Source of the DNA: Azospirillum lipoferum
Lineage (GTDB): Bacteria; Pseudomonadota; Alphaproteobacteria; Azospirillales; Azospirillaceae
Assembly (NCBI RefSeq): GCF_024170005.1
Contig: NZ_JALJXJ010000004.1
Coordinates: forward strand, 434,001 to 498,000
Length of the DNA: 64,000 bases
Reading direction: 5' to 3'
The translations under genes and the position numbers were made by a program. Shown here in pieces: positions 59,522 to 64,000 of the stretch (position 1 is the stretch's first letter; the number at the start of each line of letters is the position of its first letter). Under the pieces are notes generated by a model. That model saw nothing but the letters and a program-made list of their open reading frames with translations. It had not been told where the DNA came from and ran no database searches.

Positions 59522-59865
59522 TGGTGCCACAGTCCGATGGTGAAAGGGCCGGCAGCGAAGATCGCAGGCAGATGCTGTGGATGCGGACGGCCTGCCTCGT
59601 CGAAGGCGGCACGCTGATCTTCCTGCTTTTCGTGGCCGTGCCGTTGAAGCATCTCGCCGGCTTTCCCGACGCGGTGAAGGCGATGGGACCGATCCACGGT
59701 CTCGCCTTCCTGACCTATCTCTGGATGCTGACCCGGATGGTGTCGGCCGGCGGCTGGTCGCGGGGTGAGACGATCAAGCTCTTCGTCGCCGCCATGGTGC
59801 CCTTCGGCGCCTTCTTCAGCGCGCGCACCCTGACCCGGCGGGCGGCGCTCGCCTCCACCCAGTGA
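59518..59865 (+). CDS. DUF3817-like integral membrane protein
   Basis: A 115-residue protein with three hydrophobic segments (CLVEGGTLIFLLFVAVPLKHL, MGPIHGLAFLTYLWMLTRM, KLFVAAMVPFGAFFSA). The VEG and GPIHG motifs are typical of DUF3817, a family of unknown function in the inner membrane. It starts at an ATG overlapping the previous stop and precedes the CopD-like gene by nine bases. Confidence 0.8.
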   Translation: MMVPQSDGERAGSEDRRQMLWMRTACLVEGGTLIFLLFVAVPLKHLAGFPDAVKAMGPIHGLAFLTYLWMLTRMVSAGGWSRGETIKLFVAAMVPFGAFFSARTLTRRAALASTQ

Positions 59866-59874
59866 GGCGCGGCC

Positions 59875-60303
59875 ATGATCTACCTGTGGCTGAAGGCGTT
59901 CCACATCGTCTCGGTGACGGTCTGGATCGGCGGGATGTTCGTCGCGGCCATCGCCGTGGCCGCCATCGCCGCATCGAAGAGCCTGCCCGACGCGCCTGGA
60001 CGAGCTGACCTCATTGGGGCGGTGCGTCGCTGGGACCGGCGGGCGACCTCGCCGGCGATGCTGCTGGCCTGGCTCTTCGGGCTGGCGGTGGCGACCGAAG
60101 GCGGCTGGTTCGGCGCGCGCTGGCTGATGATGAAGCTGGTGTTCGTCGTCGCCCTGTCCGGCCTGCACGGGATGCTGTCGGGCACGCTCCGCAAACTTGC
60201 CCGGCCTGATGAGCGGCCTTCGCCGGCATCGGGCCATGCACTGCCGGCGATCGTCGGCGCGGTCGTCGTGATCGTGCTTCTCGTGGTCCTGAAGCCGCCC
60301 TGA
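59875..60303 (+). CDS. CopD/HemJ-like integral membrane protein
   Basis: A 142-residue protein with about four helices. The N-terminus WLKAFHIVSVTVWIGGMF matches both CopD copper-resistance proteins and the HemJ protoporphyrinogen-oxidase family, which share conserved His10 and Lys7. The rest (FGLAVATEGGWFGARWLMMKLVFVVALSGLHGMLSG) fits HemJ-like size and the 'WLMMKL' element. Whether it handles copper, haem intermediates or neither is unknown. It ends a small operon of membrane proteins and is convergent with mmsA2. Confidence 0.8.
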   Translation: MIYLWLKAFHIVSVTVWIGGMFVAAIAVAAIAASKSLPDAPGRADLIGAVRRWDRRATSPAMLLAWLFGLAVATEGGWFGARWLMMKLVFVVALSGLHGMLSGTLRKLARPDERPSPASGHALPAIVGAVVVIVLLVVLKPP

Positions 60304-60376
60304 GAGGCTGTCCTGTATTGGGGGGCGGTGAGGCGGCGGCCTGCCATCCTCACCGTCGCCCCTTATCCGCAGGCCC

Positions 60377-61876
60377 CTACTTCATGGACGGGAAGGCGAA
60401 CTGGGCGCCTTCGCGGACGCCGCCGGCCGGCCAGCGCTGGGTGATGGTCTTGCGGCGGGTGTAGAAGCGCACGCCGTCCGGACCGTAGGCCGACAGATCG
60501 CCGAACAGCGACCGCTTCCAGCCGCCGAAGCTGTGATAGGCGACCGGCACCGGCAGCGGCACGTTGATGCCGACCATGCCGACCTTGATCATGTCGCTGA
60601 AATAGCGGGCGGCCTCGCCGTCGCGAGTGAACAGGCAGGTGCCGTTGCCGTATTCGTGGGCGTCGATCAGGTCCATGCCTTCCTGCATCGTCCTGACCCG
60701 GACGAGGCAGAGGACCGGGCCGAAGATTTCCTCCCGGTAGATGGTCATGTCCGGGGTGACGCGGTCGAACAGGCAGCCGCCCAGGAAATTGCCGTTCTCA
60801 TGGCCGGGCACCACCAGCCCGCGGCCGTCCACCGCCAGCTCGGCGCCCTCGGCGACGCCCTGGTCGACATAGGCCTTCACCTTCTCGTAATGGGCGCGGG
60901 TGACCAGCGGCCCCATCTCGCAGCCGGCCGAGGTGCCGGCACCGACCTTGAGGTCGCGCAGCGCCACCGACAGCTTGTCCCGCAGCCGGTCGGCCACCTC
61001 GTCGCCCACCGCGACGACGACGGAAATCGCCATGCAGCGCTCGCCGCAGGAGCCGTAGGCTGCCCCCATCAGTGCGCTGACCGCGTTGTCGAGGTCGGCG
61101 TCGGGCATGACGATGGCGTGGTTCTTGGCCCCGCCCAGCGCCTGCACCCGCTTCCCATGGGCGGTGGCGGTCGCATAGACATACTCGGCGATCGGGGTGG
61201 AACCGACGAAGCTGACGCCCTGCACCCGCGGATCGGTCAGCAGCGTGTCCACCGCCTCCTTGTCGCCGTTGACGACGTTCAGCACGCCCGGCGGCAGGCC
61301 GGCCTGTTCGGCCAGCTGGGCGACGTAGAGGGCGGCACTCGGGTCGCGCTCCGACGGCTTCAGGACGAAGGTGTTCCCGCAGGCGATGGCGATCGGGTAC
61401 ATCCACAGCGGCACCATCGCCGGGAAGTTGAAGGGCGTGATGCCGGCGACGACGCCCAGCGGCTGGAACTCCGACCAGCTGTCGATGCTGGGGCCGACAT
61501 TCTTGGAGAACTCGCCCTTCAGCAGCTCCGGCACGCCGCAGGCATATTCGACATTCTCGATGCCGCGGGTCAGCTCGCCGAAGGCGTCGTCCAGGACCTT
61601 GCCGTGTTCCTGGGTGATGAGGGCGCAGACGCGCTCCGCATTCTCCTCCAGCAACTGCTTGAAGCGGAACATGACGCGGGCGCGCTTGGCCGGCGGCGTG
61701 GCGCGCCAGGCCGGGAAGGCGGCCTCGGCGGCGGCGATCGCCTCCTCGACCGTCTTGCGGCCGGCGAGCGCCACCTGACCGGCGATCTCGCCGGTGGCGG
61801 GGTTGACGATGTCGGCGGTGCGGCTGTCGGCGGGGGCGTCGGTCTTGCCGCCGATCAGGTGCGGAACGATGGGCAT
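60377..61876 (-). CDS. mmsA: Methylmalonate/malonate-semialdehyde dehydrogenase (CoA-acylating), second paralogue
   Basis: A 499-residue MmsA-type aldehyde dehydrogenase. The catalytic cysteine is Cys281 in [14 protein letters not shown], with a neighbouring Cys277 absent from the 17288-18787 paralogue. [21 protein letters not shown] and [16 protein letters not shown] are shared with that copy. It lies 48 bp downstream of an omega-aminotransferase gene on the same strand, an arrangement typical of beta-alanine catabolism (beta-alanine to malonate semialdehyde to acetyl-CoA). Substrate preference of either copy is inferred only from neighbours. Start ATG at 61876. Confidence 0.94.
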   Translation of the reverse strand: MPIVPHLIGGKTDAPADSRTADIVNPATGEIAGQVALAGRKTVEEAIAAAEAAFPAWRATPPAKRARVMFRFKQLLEENAERVCALITQEHGKVLDDAFGELTRGIENVEYACGVPELLKGEFSKNVGPSIDSWSEFQPLGVVAGITPFNFPAMVPLWMYPIAIACGNTFVLKPSERDPSAALYVAQLAEQAGLPPGVLNVVNGDKEAVDTLLTDPRVQGVSFVGSTPIAEYVYATATAHGKRVQALGGAKNHAIVMPDADLDNAVSALMGAAYGSCGERCMAISVVVAVGDEVADRLRDKLSVALRDLKVGAGTSAGCEMGPLVTRAHYEKVKAYVDQGVAEGAELAVDGRGLVVPGHENGNFLGGCLFDRVTPDMTIYREEIFGPVLCLVRVRTMQEGMDLIDAHEYGNGTCLFTRDGEAARYFSDMIKVGMVGINVPLPVPVAYHSFGGWKRSLFGDLSAYGPDGVRFYTRRKTITQRWPAGGVREGAQFAFPSMK

Positions 61877-61909
61877 TGGGCTTTTCCCGGAATGTCGCGT
61901 GTGGAGGTT

Positions 61910-61937
61910 CTTACGCCGTGGCCCTTACGCCGTGGCC
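61910..61937. repeat. Tandem 14-bp duplication at the aminotransferase stop codon
   Basis: CTTACGCCGTGGCC occurs twice back to back (61910-61923 and 61924-61937). The second copy contains the last codons and stop of the aminotransferase gene; the first is a duplicate beyond the stop. This looks like a recent slippage event. Confidence 0.75.
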
Positions 61938-63292
61938 TGGATCGCGTCGGCGACGACGTTGAACAGACGGTCGAGATCCTCGCGCTCGCTGATGAAATGC
62001 GGGCCGAACTGGAGGGTGTCGCCGCCGTAGCGCACGTAATAGCCGGCGTCCCAGCACTTCATGGCGATCTCGTAGGGCCGCCGCGCCGGCTCGCCCGGAA
62101 GCGGCGCGATGGTGACGGCGCCGGCAAGGCCGCAGTTGCGGATGTCGGCGACGTTCTTCAGCCCCTTCAGCCCGTGGATCAGCCCTTCGAAATGCGGCAT
62201 CAGCGCCGCGGCCTTGTCGGCCAGCTTCTCGCGCTCGAACAGCTCCAGCGCCGCGAGGCCGGCGGCGCAGGCGACCGGGTGGGCGGAGTAGGTGTAGCCG
62301 TGCGGGAACTCCACCAGATACTCGGGCCCGCCATTGTCCATGAAGGTCTGGTAGATCTCGCGGCTGGCGACCACGGCGCCCATCGGCACCGCACCGTTGG
62401 TCAGGCCCTTGGCGACGTTCATGATGTCAGGGACCACGCCGAAGTAATCGGCGCCGAAGGCGGTGCCCATGCGGCCGAAGCCGGTGATGACCTCGTCGAA
62501 GATCAGCAGGATGCCATGCCTAGTGCAGATCTCGCGCAGGCGCTGGAGATAGCCCTTGGGCGGCGGCAGCACGCCGGCCGACCCGGCCATCGGCTCCACC
62601 ACCACCGCGGCGATGTTGGAGGCGTCGTGCAGCGCCACCAGATCCTCCAGCGCGTCGGCCAGATGGGCGCCTTCGTCCGGCATGCCCTTGATGAACAGAT
62701 TCTGCGGCAGCAGAGTGTGCGGCAGATGGTCGGCGTCGACGCCGGTGCCGAACAGCTTGCGGTTGCCGACGATGCCGCCCAGGCTGGTGCCGCCGAAATT
62801 GACGCCGTGATAGCCCTTCACCCGGCCGATCAGCTTGGTCTTGGCCGGCTGCCCCTTCATTCGCCAATAAGCCCGCGCCATCTTCAGCGAGGTGTCGGCC
62901 GCTTCCGACCCGGAATTGACGAAGAAGACATGGTCCAGCCCGGCCGGCGTCATCGAGGCCAGCTTGTGCGCCAGCTTGAAGGCGGCGGTGTGGCCGTACT
63001 GGAAGGCGGGGCTGTAGTCGAGCGTGGCGATCTGCTGCGCCACCGCGTCGGCGATCTCGCGGCGGCAATGGCCGGCGCCGCTGCACCACAGGCCGGACAG
63101 GCTGTCATAGATCTTGCGGCCCTGTGCGTCCCAGTACCAGGCGCCCTCCGCCTTCGTCATGATGCGCGGGTTCTTCTTGAACTCGCGGTTGGCGGTGAAG
63201 GGCATCCAGTGCGCGTCAAGCTCCTCGCGCGTCAGTCCGGCAGCCGTGGCCAGGGCATCGGCATGGGCGTGGTCGTTGTCGAGGGGGGCCAT
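61925..63292 (-). CDS. Omega-amino acid:pyruvate aminotransferase (beta-alanine aminotransferase)
   Basis: PLP-dependent class III aminotransferase of 455 residues. The N-terminal DAHWMPFTANREFKKNPRIM is typical of the beta-alanine:pyruvate group, whose members also accept putrescine-type amines. The Schiff-base lysine is Lys295 (VAKGLTNGAVPMGA), with Asp266 (IFDEVITGFGRMG) binding the cofactor nitrogen. The start is the ATG at 63292 with GGGAG eight bases upstream; 36 more codons upstream are not family-like. With mmsA2 it gives beta-alanine to acetyl-CoA. Divergent from the LysR gene at 63447, the likely regulator. Confidence 0.93.
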   Translation of the reverse strand: MAPLDNDHAHADALATAAGLTREELDAHWMPFTANREFKKNPRIMTKAEGAWYWDAQGRKIYDSLSGLWCSGAGHCRREIADAVAQQIATLDYSPAFQYGHTAAFKLAHKLASMTPAGLDHVFFVNSGSEAADTSLKMARAYWRMKGQPAKTKLIGRVKGYHGVNFGGTSLGGIVGNRKLFGTGVDADHLPHTLLPQNLFIKGMPDEGAHLADALEDLVALHDASNIAAVVVEPMAGSAGVLPPPKGYLQRLREICTRHGILLIFDEVITGFGRMGTAFGADYFGVVPDIMNVAKGLTNGAVPMGAVVASREIYQTFMDNGGPEYLVEFPHGYTYSAHPVACAAGLAALELFEREKLADKAAALMPHFEGLIHGLKGLKNVADIRNCGLAGAVTIAPLPGEPARRPYEIAMKCWDAGYYVRYGGDTLQFGPHFISEREDLDRLFNVVADAIQATA

Positions 63293-63446
63293 CCGCTGTT
63301 CTCCCGATTCGGTTTGGGGGACGCATATGTCAGGGGTGCTGTCGGTCGTCAGTGTGAGCGGTTCGTGGTTGCCATCAAATCCAAAGTGGAAGAACTTCAC
63401 GTAACCATCCGCTTAACTTTCCCGCTTAACTTTCCTGGGCAACAGC

Positions 63447-64000
63447 ATGAGCAAGCCGGCCCGGTCAATGGCCCCGATCAGCGATGCCGACATCCGGCTG
63501 CTGCGCGTATTCCGGACGGTGGTTGAGTGCGGTGGCTTCTCCGCTGCCGAGGTGGAGCTGAACATCAGCCGAGCCGCGATCAGCCAGCATATGGCCGATC
63601 TGGAGCGCCGGCTCGGCCTGACGCTGTGCTGGCGCGGGCGGGCGGGGTTTCGGCTGACGGAGGAAGGGCGGCTGGCCTATGAGGCGACGCTGCGCCTGCT
63701 GGCGAGCACGGAGAGCTTCCGCAGCGAGATCAACACGGTCCACCGCCGCCTGCGCGGCGAATTGAACATCGGCATCACCGACAACCTCGTCACCATGCCG
63801 CAGATGCGGGTGACGCATGCGCTGCGCGGCCTGAAGCAGCTGGCGCCGGAGGTCCGCGTCAACATCCGCATGATCCCGCCCAACGAGATCGAGCGCGGCG
63901 TGCTGGACGGGCAGCTGCATGTCGGCGTCGTCCCGGTGCGCCGGGGGCTGCCGGGGTTGGTGGGCCTGCCGCTCTACAGTGAGGAGTCGCTGCTCTATTG
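63447..64000 (+). CDS. LysR-family regulator (5' part, runs off right edge)
   Basis: The 184 visible residues start at the ATG at 63447. The winged helix-turn-helix reads IRLLRVFRTVVECGGFSAAEVELNISRAAISQHMADLERRLGLTLCWRGRAGFRLTEEGRL (about 16-75) and the start of the effector domain follows (GELNIGITDNLVTMPQMRV). It is divergent from the aminotransferase across 154 bp that contain a tandem 13-bp repeat CCGCTTAACTTTC (63409-63434). Control of the beta-alanine operon is inferred from this arrangement. Confidence 0.88.
   Translation, partial: MSKPARSMAPISDADIRLLRVFRTVVECGGFSAAEVELNISRAAISQHMADLERRLGLTLCWRGRAGFRLTEEGRLAYEATLRLLASTESFRSEINTVHRRLRGELNIGITDNLVTMPQMRVTHALRGLKQLAPEVRVNIRMIPPNEIERGVLDGQLHVGVVPVRRGLPGLVGLPLYSEESLLY

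Overview
The window is a high-GC alphaproteobacterial chromosome or chromid segment. Protein style (alpha-type RpoH, DUF1127, DUF3102 next to a ParA, DUF6476 beside RluD, MMS-type valine catabolism) points to a Rhodospirillales member, most likely Azospirillum or a close relative. The genus is an inference from recalled protein style; no search was run. Genes are dense on both strands. Most large reading frames opposite the real genes are GC-rich shadow frames and are left out.

Layout. 1-614 is the start of a peptide-type ABC ATPase that runs off the left edge. 816-6046 holds a degenerate ABC protein with a C-terminal cyclic-nucleotide-binding domain, a small methyltransferase and homogentisate dioxygenase with a perfect dyad upstream. 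6205-11520 is one giant secreted-type protein: two-partner-secretion (filamentous haemagglutinin) N-terminus, Pro/Thr-rich linker and C-terminal caspase-like protease. Divergent from it is a ParA/DUF3102 pair, with two identical 14-bp palindromes in the shared intergenic region. 13376-18787 carries a small exported protein, a LysR regulator and a valine-degradation operon (mmsA, acyl-CoA dehydrogenase, mmsB). 18952-25121 has a TPR/methyltransferase fusion, a ParA with a membrane tail, an M20 peptidase and an Old Yellow Enzyme. 25294-35124 is a run of metabolic and regulatory genes (aldo/keto reductase, LysR/MFS pair, DUF1127, GNATs, serine/threonine dehydratase, PhzF, VOC, MarR-GNAT fusion, rpoH). 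35286-37752 has rluD, a DUF6476 gene and threonine aldolase.

Three tandem tRNA-Glu genes (37808-38149) are followed at once by a strikingly AT-rich 2-kb island (38150-40161). It holds one tight three-gene operon: pentapeptide-repeat membrane protein, GS-X10-DXD nucleotidyltransferase, and a small unknown protein. Base composition, the tRNA-adjacent position and gene content suggest transferred accessory DNA and possibly an undescribed defence or toxin-antitoxin-like module.

40162-47324 returns to core-like DNA: an rRNA methyltransferase, SDR, chemoreceptor, thioredoxin, an RHH protein, a cluster of DnaA-box-like sites, and an ECF sigma / anti-sigma / CpxP-CnrX-like triad directly downstream of an MdtABC-like RND efflux operon (47480-54984). 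55190-58821 is an iron unit: two Fur-box-like sites, a TonB-dependent siderophore receptor, a PepSY membrane reductase candidate and a small membrane protein. 58877-60303 is a regulator with its own palindrome followed by small membrane proteins. 60377-63292 pairs a second mmsA paralogue with an omega-aminotransferase, which fits beta-alanine catabolism, and a divergent LysR gene runs off the right edge.

A GC-rich palindromic repeat recurs in intergenic spaces throughout. Three copies are composite (head-to-head arms, two of them with a conserved spacer), and one arm supplies the C-terminal codons and stop of the thioredoxin gene.
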